Positions 1 to 8,717 of a stretch of DNA of 35,215 nucleotides are shown in pieces. The DNA lies in assembly GCA_007130855.1 (NCBI GenBank), contig SLRS01000177.1, positions 1-35,215 of the forward strand. The letters are read 5' to 3'. The translations under genes were made by a program, and so were the position numbers. Each line of letters begins with the position of its first letter. Within the stretch, counting starts at the first letter, position 1. The DNA is from Trueperaceae bacterium. Its GTDB lineage: Bacteria; Deinococcota; Deinococci; Deinococcales; Trueperaceae. The notes under the pieces are model-generated. The model had not been told where the DNA came from. It saw only the letters and a list, made by a program, of their open reading frames with translations, and ran no database searches.

Positions 1-74
1 AAGGAGCGTCCTCGATGCGGGCATCCGGAGCGGTGACCCGCTCCACACGTCCCACACAGCTTGCGTGAGCCTCG

Positions 75-107
75 ATCGGGGCGCCGCTAACGAAGTGGCG
101 CCCCGAT
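75..107 (+). terminator. Intercistronic hairpin upstream of the TRAP permease
   Basis: The arms ATCGGGGCGCC (75-85) and GGCGCCCCGAT (97-107) are perfect 11-bp complements. The stem can extend inward by three more pairs to leave a 5-nt loop. No T-tract follows. It lies just after a stop codon (66-68) that may end an upstream gene whose body is outside the window. In TRAP operons the binding-protein gene usually precedes the permease, so a hairpin here would allow more binding protein than permease to be made; that is inference. Confidence 0.6.
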
Positions 108-155
108 AGCTCCGCCCCGCAACCAACGGCTCTGCACTTCGGGAAGGGAGCCCGG

Positions 156-2399
156 ATGGGCAGCGATGGCGACGGCCGCCCCGCACAGGACGCCGACGAG
201 AAGACTACGGACGACGCAGCGAACGCCGTGCACCCGCCGGTGCAGCAGGACCATGAAGCACCGAGCGGCGGGCCTGCCGCGGGCGAGTTCTCGGTCGAGG
301 CGATCATGGCCGAGGCCGCGCACGACGAGGGCGCAGCGGCCGCCGCACGCTTGGTCGAGGAGGTCGAAGCCGGCGGACGCTCGCCGGGGCGGGTGATGGC
401 CTGGGTGATCTTCGGCATCGCCATCGCCTGGTCGCTCTTCCAGCTCGGCATCGCCAGCGTCGTCGTGCTCGACGCCACGCGGGCCAGAGCGGTCCACCTG
501 GCGTTCGCGATCGTGCTCACCTATCTCGTGTTCCCGGGCCGACGCCGCGGAGGCGCGAAGCGCATCCCCTGGTACGACTATCTCGCGTCTGCCGTCGCCG
601 GCGCCTCGGTGCTCTACCTCGTCGTCGACTACGTCGGCATCCAGAACCGCTTCGGCATCCCGATCGAGCGGGAGGTCGTCTTGGGAAGCGCGATGATCGT
701 GCTCCTGCTCGAGGCGACCCGGCGCGCGCTGGGCCCGGCGCTGGCGATCATCGCCAGCGTGTTCTTGCTGTACGCCATGTCGGGACCGCGGGGAGCGATC
801 CCTTTTACCTTGCCGGATCTGATCGCCCACCGCGGCTATGGGATCGAGCGCATCATCAGCCAGATGTACGTCACTACCGAGGGCATCTTCGGCGTGGCCC
901 TCGGGGTCTCGGTGCAGTTCGTGTTCCTCTTCGTGCTGTTCGGCAGCATGCTCGACCGAGCCGGGGCCGGGAAGTACTTCATCGACTTGGCCAACGCGTT
1001 TCTCGGCGTGTACCGAGGCGGGCCGGCCAAGGCCGCCGTCGTCGCATCCGGCATGACCGGGATGGTGTCGGGTTCGTCGCTCGCGAACGTCGTGACCACC
1101 GGTACCTTCACGATCCCCCTGATGAAGCGGGCCGGCTTCCCGGACTACAAGGCGGCCGGGATCGAGGTCGCGGTATCGACCAACGGGCAACTCATGCCGC
1201 CCGTGATGGGGGCGGCGGCGTTCATCATCGCCGAGTTCACCGGAGTCCCCTACTTCGAGGTGGTGCGGGCGGCCTTCGTGCCTGCGGTCATCTCGTTCAT
1301 GGCGCTGTTCTTCATCGTGCACCTCGAGTCGCTGAAGCTCGGCCTGTCCGGCATACCGAGGTCCCAACTGCCGGACCGCTGGCGGACCTTCGTCGAGGGC
1401 GTTCACTACCTCGCGCCGCTCGCGACGCTGATCTACTTCCTGGTGATCGCGCGCACCTCGCCGGCGTTCGCCGTGATGTGGGCGATCGTGGCCTTGGGTA
1501 CGCTCATGATCCTGCAGGCGCCTGCCAAGGCGAAGCTGCGGGGCGAACCGCTGCTCCCAGCCCTCTTGGCCGGCGCCCTCGATGTGATCCGCGGCTTGGA
1601 GGCGGGGGCGCGCAACATGGTCGGCATCGCGGTCGCGGTGGCGACCGCCGGCATGGTCGTCGGAACGGTCAACCTCACCGGTCTGGGTCTGCGGCTGACC
1701 GAGATCATCCAGAGCGTGGCGACCGCGGCGGGCAGTGCCTTGGGCATCTTCGTGCTGCCTCTGGTAAACCTCCTCCAAGGTGATCCAGCCGCCGTGGAGA
1801 ATCTCATGGTGTTCAGCATCGTGCTCCTGATCACGGCCGTCGCCAGCCTGATCCTCGGGCTCGGCCTCCCGACCACCGCCAACTACATCGTCATGGCGAC
1901 GCTCACCGCTCCGGTGATCTACAACCTCGGACAGCAGTTCGGCTTCGGTGTCCCGCTCCTGGCCGCTCACCTCTTCGTCTTCTTCTTCGGCATCCTCGCC
2001 GACGACACGCCGCCCGTGGGCCTCGCGGCGTACGCGGCGGCCGCCATCGCGCGCTCGAACCCGATCCGCACCGGCATCCAGGGCTTCACCTACGACATGC
2101 GCACGGCGATCTTGCCGTTCATGTTCGTCTTCAACACCCGCCTCCTGCTCTTCGGCGTCGAGTCGTTCTTCGTCGGCTTCTGGGTGTTCATGTCTGCGCT
2201 CTTGGGCATGTTCGCCTTCGGCGCTGCCACGCAGCGCTACGCTCTGGTTCGGACGCGCTGGTACGAGCAGCTGATCCTGCTCGCGGTGGCGTTCATGCTG
2301 ATCCAGCCCAGGCTCGCGACTGACCTCATCGGCTTGAGTCTTGTGATCCTGGTGCTGTTGACGCAACGCATTCGGCTCCGCGCGCTCGCGCTCGCCTGA
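156..2399 (+). CDS. TRAP transporter fused permease (4TM/12TM, TAXI type)
   Basis: A 747-aa polytopic inner-membrane protein in which the small (DctQ-like) and large (DctM-like) TRAP subunits are fused. After a hydrophilic N-terminus of about 80 residues there is a four-helix DctQ-like part, then the long DctM-like part with runs such as GMTGMVSGSSLANVVTTG and LGLGLPTTANYIV, and the late FFFGILADDTPPVGLAAYAAA motif typical of the DctM family. The length matches TAXI-type 4TM/12TM fusions. These transporters import organic acids or related solutes by sodium-coupled secondary transport with an extracytoplasmic TAXI binding protein. That gene is not in the window and is expected just upstream. 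The ATG at 156 has a good ribosome-binding site (GGAAGGGAG, about 6 nt away). A universal stress protein follows after 11 nt, a common TRAP neighbour. The substrate cannot be told from sequence. Confidence 0.93.
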   Translation: MGSDGDGRPAQDADEKTTDDAANAVHPPVQQDHEAPSGGPAAGEFSVEAIMAEAAHDEGAAAAARLVEEVEAGGRSPGRVMAWVIFGIAIAWSLFQLGIASVVVLDATRARAVHLAFAIVLTYLVFPGRRRGGAKRIPWYDYLASAVAGASVLYLVVDYVGIQNRFGIPIEREVVLGSAMIVLLLEATRRALGPALAIIASVFLLYAMSGPRGAIPFTLPDLIAHRGYGIERIISQMYVTTEGIFGVALGVSVQFVFLFVLFGSMLDRAGAGKYFIDLANAFLGVYRGGPAKAAVVASGMTGMVSGSSLANVVTTGTFTIPLMKRAGFPDYKAAGIEVAVSTNGQLMPPVMGAAAFIIAEFTGVPYFEVVRAAFVPAVISFMALFFIVHLESLKLGLSGIPRSQLPDRWRTFVEGVHYLAPLATLIYFLVIARTSPAFAVMWAIVALGTLMILQAPAKAKLRGEPLLPALLAGALDVIRGLEAGARNMVGIAVAVATAGMVVGTVNLTGLGLRLTEIIQSVATAAGSALGIFVLPLVNLLQGDPAAVENLMVFSIVLLITAVASLILGLGLPTTANYIVMATLTAPVIYNLGQQFGFGVPLLAAHLFVFFFGILADDTPPVGLAAYAAAAIARSNPIRTGIQGFTYDMRTAILPFMFVFNTRLLLFGVESFFVGFWVFMSALLGMFAFGAATQRYALVRTRWYEQLILLAVAFMLIQPRLATDLIGLSLVILVLLTQRIRLRALALA

Positions 2400-2410
2400 A
2401 GGGACCCGCG

Positions 2411-2845
2411 GTGTTCGATACCATCCTGATCGCCATCGACGAGGACAGTCACGCGAACGAGGCGGTGCGCATCGGCGGCCGCTTGGCCGAGCAGCTCCGA
2501 AGCCGCGTGATCCTCTTCCACGTCGTCCGGCAGCCCCCGACGTACGCACTGCAGGCGGGCTTCTACCTGCCGCCCGACGAGCTGCGCAAGGCCGCCACCG
2601 AACACGGCAAGGAGGTGCTCGAGAAGGCCGGCGCACAGCTACCGGATGCGGTGCCGAGCCGACTCCTCGTCAAGTACGCCGACTTCTCGCCGTGGCGCGA
2701 GATCGTGCAGCTCAGTGAGCGCGAGCGGGCCGATCTCATCGTGCTCGGCGCACACAGCCAGGGCGCCCTGCAGCGCCCCACCTTGGGCAGCACGGCCGAG
2801 AAGGTGTCGCGCCACGTGCGGGTCCCGATCCTGCTCGTGCGTTGA
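2411..2845 (+). CDS. Universal stress protein, UspA family
   Basis: A 144-aa cytoplasmic Usp-fold protein. It starts with the usual hydrophobic first strand and acidic turn (FDTILIAIDEDSHANEA). It ends with the nucleotide-binding signature as LIVLGAHSQGALQRPTLGSTAE, in which the G-2x-G-9x-G-(S/T) pattern of ATP-binding Usps is approximately kept, followed by the terminal strand VRVPILLVR. The length is normal for a single-domain Usp. The start is GTG at 2411, preceded by AAGGGA, 11 nt after the TRAP permease stop, so the two are very likely co-transcribed. Usp proteins encoded beside TRAP transporters are thought to bind nucleotide and modulate uptake; the role here is inferred from that context. 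Confidence 0.92.
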   Translation: MFDTILIAIDEDSHANEAVRIGGRLAEQLRSRVILFHVVRQPPTYALQAGFYLPPDELRKAATEHGKEVLEKAGAQLPDAVPSRLLVKYADFSPWREIVQLSERERADLIVLGAHSQGALQRPTLGSTAEKVSRHVRVPILLVR

Positions 2846-2869
2846 GCGGACGTCGGCCGGGGCACGCGA

Positions 2870-2890
2870 GCGCGGCGGGGCCGCCGGCGC
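2870..2890. terminator. GC-rich hairpin between convergent genes
   Basis: GCGCGGCG (2870-2877) can pair with CGCCGGCGC (2882-2890) with one bulged base and a GGGC loop. It lies between the convergent usp and tdh stop codons, so it could act as a bidirectional transcription barrier. There is no T-tract on either strand, so intrinsic termination is uncertain. Confidence 0.4.
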
Positions 2891-2903
2891 TGCCGCAGGC
2901 GTG

Positions 2904-3941
2904 CTAGACGTCCCAACGCAAGATGACCTTGCCGGCCTCTCCTGAACGCATCACGTCGAAACCTTCTCGGAACGCGTCGACAGCCAACCGGTGCGTGATC
3001 ACGGGCTCGAGATCGAGCCCCGACTGGAGCATGCCGGCCGTCTTGTACCAGGTCTCGAACATCTCGCGGCCGTAGATACCCTTCAGCGTCAGGCCTTTGA
3101 AGATCACTTGATCCCAATCGACCGCGACCTCGGCGGGCGGGATGCCGAGCAGCGCGACGTGCCCGCCCCAGTTCAGGTTCTCGAAGAGCTGCCCGAAGGC
3201 GGCGGCCGCGCCCGACATCTCGAGCCCGACGTCGAAGCCTTCGGTCATGCCCAGATCGGCCATCACGTCGCGCAGGTCGACATCCGGCGTACTCACGTCC
3301 ACGACCGTGGTGGCACCCATACGCTCAGCGAGCCTCAGCCGGTAGGGGTTGATGTCGGTTACCACGACGTAGCGCGCGCCCACGAAGCGACAGACGGCCG
3401 CCGCCATACACCCGATGGGCCCGGCGCCGGTGATGAGCACGTCCTCCCCCACCAGGTCGAACGACAGAGCCGTGTGCACGGCGTTGCCGAGCGGGTCGAG
3501 GATCGCCCCCCAATCGTCGGGCACCTCGTCCGGGATCACGAACACGTTCGACGCTGGGAGTACGAAGCGCTCGGCGAAGGCGCCTGGCCGAGTGACACCG
3601 ACACCCTCCGTGTTGCGGCACAGGTGCCGCCGTCCGGCTCGGCAGTTACGGCAGTGCCCGCAGGTGATGTGGCCCTCCCCCGACACGCGAACACCGACCG
3701 CCACACCGCGCACCTCGCTCCCTACCTCGAGCACCTCCCCCATGTACTCGTGCCCAGTGACCATCGGAACCGGGATCGTCCGGGCCGCCCAGGCATCCCA
3801 CGTATCGATGTGGACGTCGGTGCCACAGATGCTCGTACGCCGGATACCGATGAGGACGTCGTTGGGACCGACCTGCGGTTCGGGGGCATCGTCGATCTGC
3901 CACATGCCCGGGCGCGCTTCGAGCTTGGCCAGTGCTTTCAT
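2904..3941 (-). CDS. tdh: L-threonine 3-dehydrogenase
   Basis: A 345-aa zinc-dependent medium-chain dehydrogenase that oxidises L-threonine with NAD+ to 2-amino-3-ketobutyrate. The catalytic zinc motif is SICGTDVHI (Cys39) with GHEY at 63-66. The structural zinc cysteines are at 94, 97, 100 and 108 (CGHCRNC...C). The Rossmann glycine motif GAGPIG follows a Pro- and Gly-rich linker, and the nucleotide-binding domain has the [11 protein letters not shown] segment usual in Tdh. The length matches the family. The ATG overlaps the stop of kbl by 4 nt (3938-3941), so translation is coupled. Together the two enzymes convert threonine to glycine and acetyl-CoA. The kbl-tdh pairing separates this from other zinc alcohol dehydrogenases. 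Confidence 0.95.
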   Translation of the reverse strand: MKALAKLEARPGMWQIDDAPEPQVGPNDVLIGIRRTSICGTDVHIDTWDAWAARTIPVPMVTGHEYMGEVLEVGSEVRGVAVGVRVSGEGHITCGHCRNCRAGRRHLCRNTEGVGVTRPGAFAERFVLPASNVFVIPDEVPDDWGAILDPLGNAVHTALSFDLVGEDVLITGAGPIGCMAAAVCRFVGARYVVVTDINPYRLRLAERMGATTVVDVSTPDVDLRDVMADLGMTEGFDVGLEMSGAAAAFGQLFENLNWGGHVALLGIPPAEVAVDWDQVIFKGLTLKGIYGREMFETWYKTAGMLQSGLDLEPVITHRLAVDAFREGFDVMRSGEAGKVILRWDV

Positions 3942-5152
3942 GTGATCACGCCCAGTTCACGGCCAACGCGCACGAAGGCGTCGACGGCGAGATCGAGGTG
4001 GGCCTCGGTGTGCAAGGCTGAGAGTTGGGTGCGGATGCGCGCTTGTCCACGCGGCACGACCGGGAAGCTGAACCCGACCACGAACAGCCCCTCCTCGAGA
4101 AGCCTGTCGGCCATCCGCGTCGCCAGGGCTGCGTCGCCGACCATCACCGGCACGATCGGGTGGCCGGCACCGGCAAGCGTGAAGCCCGCCGCGGCCATGC
4201 GCGCTCGGAAGTTGGCCGCATTGGCGTGCACGCGACGCCTAAGCTCGTCACCGCGCTCGATCAGCTCGAGTACCCGCAAGGAGGCGGCCGTCACCATGGG
4301 AGCCAGGGCGTTACTGAACAGGTACGGCCGGCTGCGTTGGCGCAGCAAGGCCACCACCTCCGCACGACCACTCGTGTAGCCTCCCGAGGCGCCACCGAGC
4401 GCCTTGCCGAGCGTCCCAGTGAGCAGATCTACGCGTCTCATGACACCGCAATGCTCGTGCGTACCGCGGCCGCGTTCACCCATGAAGCCCACAGCGTGTG
4501 AATCGTCGACCATCACCATGGCGTCGTAACGCTCAGCCAAGTCGCACACCCCCGCGAGGGGAGCCACGACGCCGTCCATGCTGAACACGCCATCGGTGGC
4601 GATGAGCCGGAAACGGGCCCCTCGAGCCGCCTGCAACTGCCGCTCGAGATCCACGAGATCGGCGTTCGCGTAGCGATAGCGTTGGGCCTTGCAGAGCCGG
4701 ACCCCATCGATGATCGAGGCGTGGTTGAGGGCGTCGGAGATGATGGCGTCGTCGGGGCCGAGAAGCGTCTCGAACAGACCGGTGTTGGCGTCGTAGCAGC
4801 TCGAGTACAGGATCGTCGCCTCGGTACCGAGGAAGTGCGACAGGCGCGTCTCGAGCCGGTGATGGAGATCCTGGGTGCCGCAGATGAAGCGGACCGAGGC
4901 GACACCGAAACCGTAGCGGTCGACACCCTCCTTCGCGGCGAGCATGACATCGGGGTGGTTCGCGAGACCGAGGTAGTTGTTGGCGCAGAGGTTCAGGACA
5001 CGGCGGCTGGCATCGCCAGCACCGACCTCGATCTCGACGTCAGCCTGCTGTTGGCCGGTGATGCTGCGCTCGCGTTTGGTGAGGCCCTCGTCCTCGATCG
5101 CCTCGAGCTCGTGGCGCGCGTGCTCCAAGAAGCGGTCCACCGGACGTGTCAT
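3938..5152 (-). CDS. kbl: Glycine C-acetyltransferase (2-amino-3-ketobutyrate CoA ligase)
   Basis: A 404-aa PLP enzyme of the alpha-oxoamine synthase family. It cleaves 2-amino-3-ketobutyrate with CoA to glycine and acetyl-CoA. It has the N-terminal [15 protein letters not shown] motif, the [14 protein letters not shown] segment, the cofactor aspartate/histidine region [13 protein letters not shown], and the Schiff-base lysine (about residue 250) in [14 protein letters not shown]. The ATG at 5152 was chosen because the protein then begins [13 protein letters not shown] and its length is close to the known enzymes; a TTG 27 nt upstream (5179) is possible. No Shine-Dalgarno sequence is visible at 5152, but a short upstream ORF ends across it (see 5149-5205), suggesting coupled initiation. 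tdh follows with a 4-nt overlap, and the mrp operon lies upstream on the same strand. Confidence 0.95.
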   Translation of the reverse strand: MTRPVDRFLEHARHELEAIEDEGLTKRERSITGQQQADVEIEVGAGDASRRVLNLCANNYLGLANHPDVMLAAKEGVDRYGFGVASVRFICGTQDLHHRLETRLSHFLGTEATILYSSCYDANTGLFETLLGPDDAIISDALNHASIIDGVRLCKAQRYRYANADLVDLERQLQAARGARFRLIATDGVFSMDGVVAPLAGVCDLAERYDAMVMVDDSHAVGFMGERGRGTHEHCGVMRRVDLLTGTLGKALGGASGGYTSGRAEVVALLRQRSRPYLFSNALAPMVTAASLRVLELIERGDELRRRVHANAANFRARMAAAGFTLAGAGHPIVPVMVGDAALATRMADRLLEEGLFVVGFSFPVVPRGQARIRTQLSALHTEAHLDLAVDAFVRVGRELGVIT

Positions 5153-5205
5153 CGTGGGGCTTCGCAGTCCCGAACGCAACGGACGTGCGGATGCAAGGAG
5201 TCCAT
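5149..5205 (-). CDS. Putative 18-aa leader peptide before kbl
   Basis: The ORF reads [18 protein letters not shown] and then TGA. The TGA overlaps the kbl ATG in the sequence ATGA (5149-5152). Its own ATG at 5205 is preceded by TAGCGT with a 7-nt gap, which matches the TANNNT arrangement of leaderless Deinococcus transcripts. There is no Shine-Dalgarno sequence. It may serve to deliver ribosomes to kbl. The peptide is not enriched in threonine or glycine, so classical attenuation by the pathway's amino acids is not suggested. It could be a chance ORF. Confidence 0.35.
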   Translation of the reverse strand: MDSLHPHVRCVRDCEAPR

Positions 5206-5244
5206 GGCTACCACGCTACCAAGCAAGCGCCCTGGAGGAGGCCG

Positions 5245-5634
5245 TCAAGGGCTCTCGTTTCGAGCCGTGGCGGCATCGGCGACTCGATCAGGCGCACCGA
5301 TGCGGACCTCATCGTAGCGTCCTTCGAGGTCGTCATGATGCGTCCGATCCCAGAGCTCGACGCGGTCGTAGTAGGCGGCCCGACCGAGTACGTGGGCAGC
5401 CACGGGAGCGGTCAGGAGCAGGAACAGGAAGACCAACACAGCCTTGACGGCGACGGCGAGGTCGCCCGACACCACGGCGGCCGCTACGAGCACGAGGCCG
5501 GCACCGAGCGTACCGGCCTTCGTAGTCGCGTGCATGCGCATGAACAGGTCCGGCAGTCGCAGCACGCCGAGTGCAGCCACGAGTACGAAGAACGCGCCGG
5601 AGATCAACAAGATGGCACCGACGGCCTCACTCAT
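5245..5634 (-). CDS. mrpG: Mrp Na+/H+ antiporter subunit G
   Basis: A 129-aa membrane subunit of the heteromeric Mrp antiporter. The family signature is clear: ISGAFFVLVAALGVLRLPDLFMRMHATTKAGTLG in the first 45 residues (three helices overall), matching the GxxRxPDxxxRxHAxTKxxTLG pattern of MrpG/PhaG. The C-terminal tail after the last helix is hydrophilic and charged. It is the last gene of the mrp cluster and overlaps mrpF by 8 nt. The complex exchanges cytoplasmic Na+ (or other monovalent cations) for protons and supports salt and alkali tolerance. Confidence 0.95.
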   Translation of the reverse strand: MSEAVGAILLISGAFFVLVAALGVLRLPDLFMRMHATTKAGTLGAGLVLVAAAVVSGDLAVAVKAVLVFLFLLLTAPVAAHVLGRAAYYDRVELWDRTHHDDLEGRYDEVRIGAPDRVADAATARNESP

Positions 5635-5929
5635 GGCTACTCCGGCGGCGCAACTCGATGAAGCGGGCGAAGGCCACCGTGCCCAGGAATCCGATCAGGG
5701 CGAGGGCGAGGGCGGCATCGAGGAACAGGGCCTGATCGGCGGCGATCGCGTAGGTGGCGATCAGTGAAACCGATACGAGCCCCATCATGTCCAACGCCAA
5801 CACCCGGTCGGCCAGACTCGGTCCGACTACGACCCTGACGAACGACGCGATGAAGGCCAGCGTGGTTGCCGCGAAGGCGATGTAGGCAGCCACCTGTAGG
5901 AGGCTCGTGGGCCCGTCGAGCAGGCTCAT
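5627..5929 (-). CDS. mrpF: Mrp Na+/H+ antiporter subunit F
   Basis: A 100-aa, three-helix membrane protein. The MrpF/PhaF core is visible as RVVVGPSLADRVLALDMMG (about residues 32-50), with the conserved Pro, Asp-Arg and Asp of the family, followed by a helix with LFLDAALALALIGFLGTVAFAR. It overlaps mrpE by 4 nt and mrpG by 8 nt, so the subunits are translationally coupled. The size is typical. Confidence 0.95.
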   Translation of the reverse strand: MSLLDGPTSLLQVAAYIAFAATTLAFIASFVRVVVGPSLADRVLALDMMGLVSVSLIATYAIAADQALFLDAALALALIGFLGTVAFARFIELRRRSSHE

Positions 5930-6399
5930 CGGAACACCTCCTGGATGCGCCGCTCGAAGCTGCGCTTGACACCTCCCACGACCACGGCCGGGTCGTCACC
6001 GTACATCGCATGAACGTAGAGGTTGGTCTTATCGTCGCTGACGTCGAGCGTGAGCGTCCCCGGCGTGAGCGAGATCAGGTTCGCGAGCAGGGTGACCTGG
6101 ACGTCGTCGCGAACGTCGAGCGGGATCTGGATGATGGCCGGGCGCATGGAGAACGTGGGCCTGAGCACGTCGAATGCCACGCGCACACTGGAGACGAGTA
6201 GTTCGAACAAGAAGTACAGGCCGAGGCCGAGCGCGCGCCAGAAACGCACTGCGTAGCGGCTGTCACCCAACACCGGACCCACGAGGTGCAGCACCCCCAT
6301 GCCGACGAGGAACCCACTGCCGATCGTCAGCAGCGAGACGTCGCCGGAGGCCATTGCCCAGAGGAGCGCCAGGACGAGGTTGAGTGCGAACAGGATCAT
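5926..6399 (-). CDS. mrpE: Mrp Na+/H+ antiporter subunit E
   Basis: A 157-aa MrpE/PhaE-family subunit. The first ~70 residues are hydrophobic with two or three helices. They are followed by the family's cytoplasmic part with SSVRVAFDVLRP, a conserved arrangement before the VTLLANLISLTPGTLTLDVSDD segment; LTPGT is the hallmark of MrpE. The gene overlaps both neighbours by 4 nt. MrpE is needed for assembly or stability of the antiporter complex in studied systems. Confidence 0.94.
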   Translation of the reverse strand: MILFALNLVLALLWAMASGDVSLLTIGSGFLVGMGVLHLVGPVLGDSRYAVRFWRALGLGLYFLFELLVSSVRVAFDVLRPTFSMRPAIIQIPLDVRDDVQVTLLANLISLTPGTLTLDVSDDKTNLYVHAMYGDDPAVVVGGVKRSFERRIQEVFR

Positions 6400-7931
6400 G
6401 GGCGACCTCCCGCGACGGGGGCATGCCCCGCGCCGAGCCCCACGTCGCTCGTGGCTGGACCGAGGACGGCCTGTACGTACCGGCTGGGATCGAGGAGCTC
6501 CGCTGCGGCGGCGTCACTCAGGGCGATCAACGGTTCGCTCCAGAGCCCGAGGAGCAAGATGAGGAGTGCCAGCGCGATGGTCGGGGCATAGAGCAGGCGT
6601 GATGGACGCTGGGCCAGTACGACGCCATTGGTGAGCGGGGACCAGAACGCGTACTGCCAGATCTTGGTCATCGAGAAGAGTGTCAGGAGACCAACGGCGA
6701 GAGCAACGCCAGTGACCCACCACTGCGCCGCCTCGAGGGCGGCCGCGATCACCAGAAGCTTCGCCCAGAAGCCCGACAGCGGGGGGATGCCCGCGAGCCC
6801 GAGCGCGGAGATGAGGAACAACACGGAGAGGAACGGTGCATGTTGGAAGAGGCCACCGATGTGCCGCAGGTCGAAGCTACCGCTGAGGCGGCGTGTGATG
6901 CCCGCGATCAAGAACAAGTTCGCCTTCGCGATGATGACGTGAACCAGGTAGAAGACGGCACCCGCCAGCGCGAGCGGCGTGTAGAGCGCGAGCGCAACGA
7001 TCAGGTAGCCGATCTGGCTGACGATATGGAACGACAGGATCTTGCGTATGTCGTTCTGGGCAGCCGCCGTGAGCACGCCAGTCACCATGGTAAGGCCACC
7101 GATCCAGAGCAGGATCGTGTGAGTGTAGCCGACGTCGGCCACGAACAGCAGTGTGAAGGTACGGATCAGTGCGTAGACCCCGACCTTCGTGAGCATGCCT
7201 GCGAAGAACGCTGAGATCGCAATGGGAGGCGTGTGGTACGAGGCGGGCAGCCAGAAGAACAAGGGGAACACGGCCGCCTTGATGCCGAACGCGACCATGA
7301 ACAACATGGCGATCGTGGTGACCAGTCCGGCATCATGTTCGGGGAGCACCACGGCCAGATCGGCCATGTTGAGGGTGCCGGTGAAGCCGTACAGGAGACC
7401 GATGGCGGTTAGGAAGAGCATGGACGCCACCAGGTTCACGCTGACGTACTTGATGCCTCCTTCGAGCTGGGCGCGGCTGCTGCCGAGCGTGAGCAGCACG
7501 AAGCTGGCGATGAGCATCACTTCGAACCAGACGAAGAGGTTGAACAGATCGCCGGTGAGGAACGCTCCGTTGATGCCGACGAGCAAGACCTGGAAGAGCG
7601 GATGGAAGCCGCTGGCCTCACGTTCTGGATCGATGTCGACCAACGCGTAGACGGCCGACGCCAGCGCCATCACTGCGGTGATCAACACCATGATGGCCGA
7701 GAGATGGTCGGCCACGAAGGTGATGCCGAATGGCGCCTGCCAACCACCGAGTTGCACGGCCAGGATGCCCTGCGCGCTCACCTGCGCGAGCAGGACCGCG
7801 GACACCACCAGCAGCAGCGCCGTGGCGCCGGTCGCGAGAACGCGCTGGAACTCGCGTTGGCCGCGAAACAGGAGCAACACGGCAGCCGCGAGGAGCGGCA
7901 CGACAACCGGCAGTACCACCAACGCGCTCAC
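6396..7931 (-). CDS. mrpD: Mrp Na+/H+ antiporter subunit D
   Basis: A 511-aa polytopic subunit homologous to the proton-pumping subunits of respiratory complex I (NuoN/NuoM type). It has about 14 predicted helices. The conserved glutamate lies in LFNLFVWFEVMLIASFVLL and a conserved lysine region is FGIKAAVFPLFFWLPASYHTPP, both typical of the Proton_antipo_M family. Later segments include LSFHIVSQIGYL and GIPPLSGFWAKLLV. It overlaps mrpC and mrpE by 4 nt. MrpD and MrpA are thought to carry the ion-translocating channels. Confidence 0.96.
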   Translation of the reverse strand: MSALVVLPVVVPLLAAAVLLLFRGQREFQRVLATGATALLLVVSAVLLAQVSAQGILAVQLGGWQAPFGITFVADHLSAIMVLITAVMALASAVYALVDIDPEREASGFHPLFQVLLVGINGAFLTGDLFNLFVWFEVMLIASFVLLTLGSSRAQLEGGIKYVSVNLVASMLFLTAIGLLYGFTGTLNMADLAVVLPEHDAGLVTTIAMLFMVAFGIKAAVFPLFFWLPASYHTPPIAISAFFAGMLTKVGVYALIRTFTLLFVADVGYTHTILLWIGGLTMVTGVLTAAAQNDIRKILSFHIVSQIGYLIVALALYTPLALAGAVFYLVHVIIAKANLFLIAGITRRLSGSFDLRHIGGLFQHAPFLSVLFLISALGLAGIPPLSGFWAKLLVIAAALEAAQWWVTGVALAVGLLTLFSMTKIWQYAFWSPLTNGVVLAQRPSRLLYAPTIALALLILLLGLWSEPLIALSDAAAAELLDPSRYVQAVLGPATSDVGLGAGHAPVAGGRP

Positions 7932-8302
7932 GGTTCCTCACGCGCATCCGGGCTGCGAACCAGCGCCGGTCCGAGTTCCTCGGTCATGACCGTCCCGAGG
8001 CGTTCGTAGACGCGCAAGACGAGCACCAAAGTGAAGACGATGAGGCCGAAGCCGATCACGATGGCAGTCAACACGACGGCTTGCGGCAGGGCATTGGCCA
8101 CCGGACCGGCGGGAGCAGCGAGGCCTTCGGGGATGATGGGTGGGACGCCGCGTGAGAGGCGACCGGCGGTGAAGATCAGTACGTTCACAGCACCCGACAG
8201 CAGGAGCAGGCCGAAGACGAAGCGCAGCAAGTTGCGTTGCATCATCAGGTAGAGGCCGCTGGCAAAGAGTACGCCGACGAGGAAGGCGAAGGGGACTTCC
8301 AC
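7928..8302 (-). CDS. mrpC: Mrp Na+/H+ antiporter subunit C
   Basis: A 124-aa homologue of complex I subunit NuoK. It begins MEVPFAFLVGVLFASGLYLMMQ and has the NuoK-like segment LLSGAVNVLIFTAG and the third-helix run PQAVVLTAIVIGFG, with the PQALVLTAIVI motif nearly intact. The GTG at 8302 was chosen because it gives a normal MrpC N-terminus and lies one base after the mrpB stop codon, implying re-initiation. A longer reading frame to 8347 would add residues encoded inside mrpB and is unlikely. Confidence 0.94.
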   Translation of the reverse strand: MEVPFAFLVGVLFASGLYLMMQRNLLRFVFGLLLLSGAVNVLIFTAGRLSRGVPPIIPEGLAAPAGPVANALPQAVVLTAIVIGFGLIVFTLVLVLRVYERLGTVMTEELGPALVRSPDAREEP

Positions 8303-8303
8303 G

Positions 8304-8717
8304 TCAACCCTGCTCCAAGGCGAACAGCATCGTGAGGACAGCACCAACGACCACGAGATACACGCCTACGTCGAACAGGAGCACACTGCTCAGCTTCACC
8401 TCGGCGTTGCCCGGCAGGTCGAAGATGAGCCACTGGCCAGTCAGGAAGGGCTCTGCGGTGACCATGCCCATGAGCCCTGCCAGGACGCCGGCAAGCAACC
8501 CGGCTCCAAGCAACGCACGCGGTCGCACGCGGAGGAGGAGGGTTGCTGCATCGGCGCCGAACGCGATCAGGTAGAGCGCCACGGCGGCGGCTGCGACAAG
8601 GCCACCGATGAACCCGCCGCCGGGCAGGTCGTGACCACGCAGCAGCAGGAACACCGAGAACAACAGCAAGATGGTGATCATGAGTTGCGTGGTGGTACGC
8701 AATATCAAGCTGTTCAC
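8304..8717 (-). CDS. mrpB: Mrp Na+/H+ antiporter subunit B
   Basis: A 137-aa MrpB/MnhB-family membrane subunit with about four helices. The recognisable core is [26 protein letters not shown] (residues 26-51), in which HDxPGGGFxGG is the family signature, followed by EPFLTGQW and a final helix pair. The start is GTG, overlapping the mrpA stop as GTGA (8714-8717). The size is normal. Confidence 0.95.
   Translation of the reverse strand: MNSLILRTTTQLMITILLLFSVFLLLRGHDLPGGGFIGGLVAAAAVALYLIAFGADAATLLLRVRPRALLGAGLLAGVLAGLMGMVTAEPFLTGQWLIFDLPGNAEVKLSSVLLFDVGVYLVVVGAVLTMLFALEQG

Noticed and set aside
87-2636. 849-codon open frame on the minus strand opposite the TRAP and usp genes
   Set aside because: Arg/Glu/His-rich composition with no domain; it is the antisense shadow of high-GC genes with clear families.
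2991-4379. 462-codon plus-strand frame opposite tdh and kbl
   Set aside because: His/Asp/Arg-rich shadow; the two enzymes on the other strand have all catalytic motifs.
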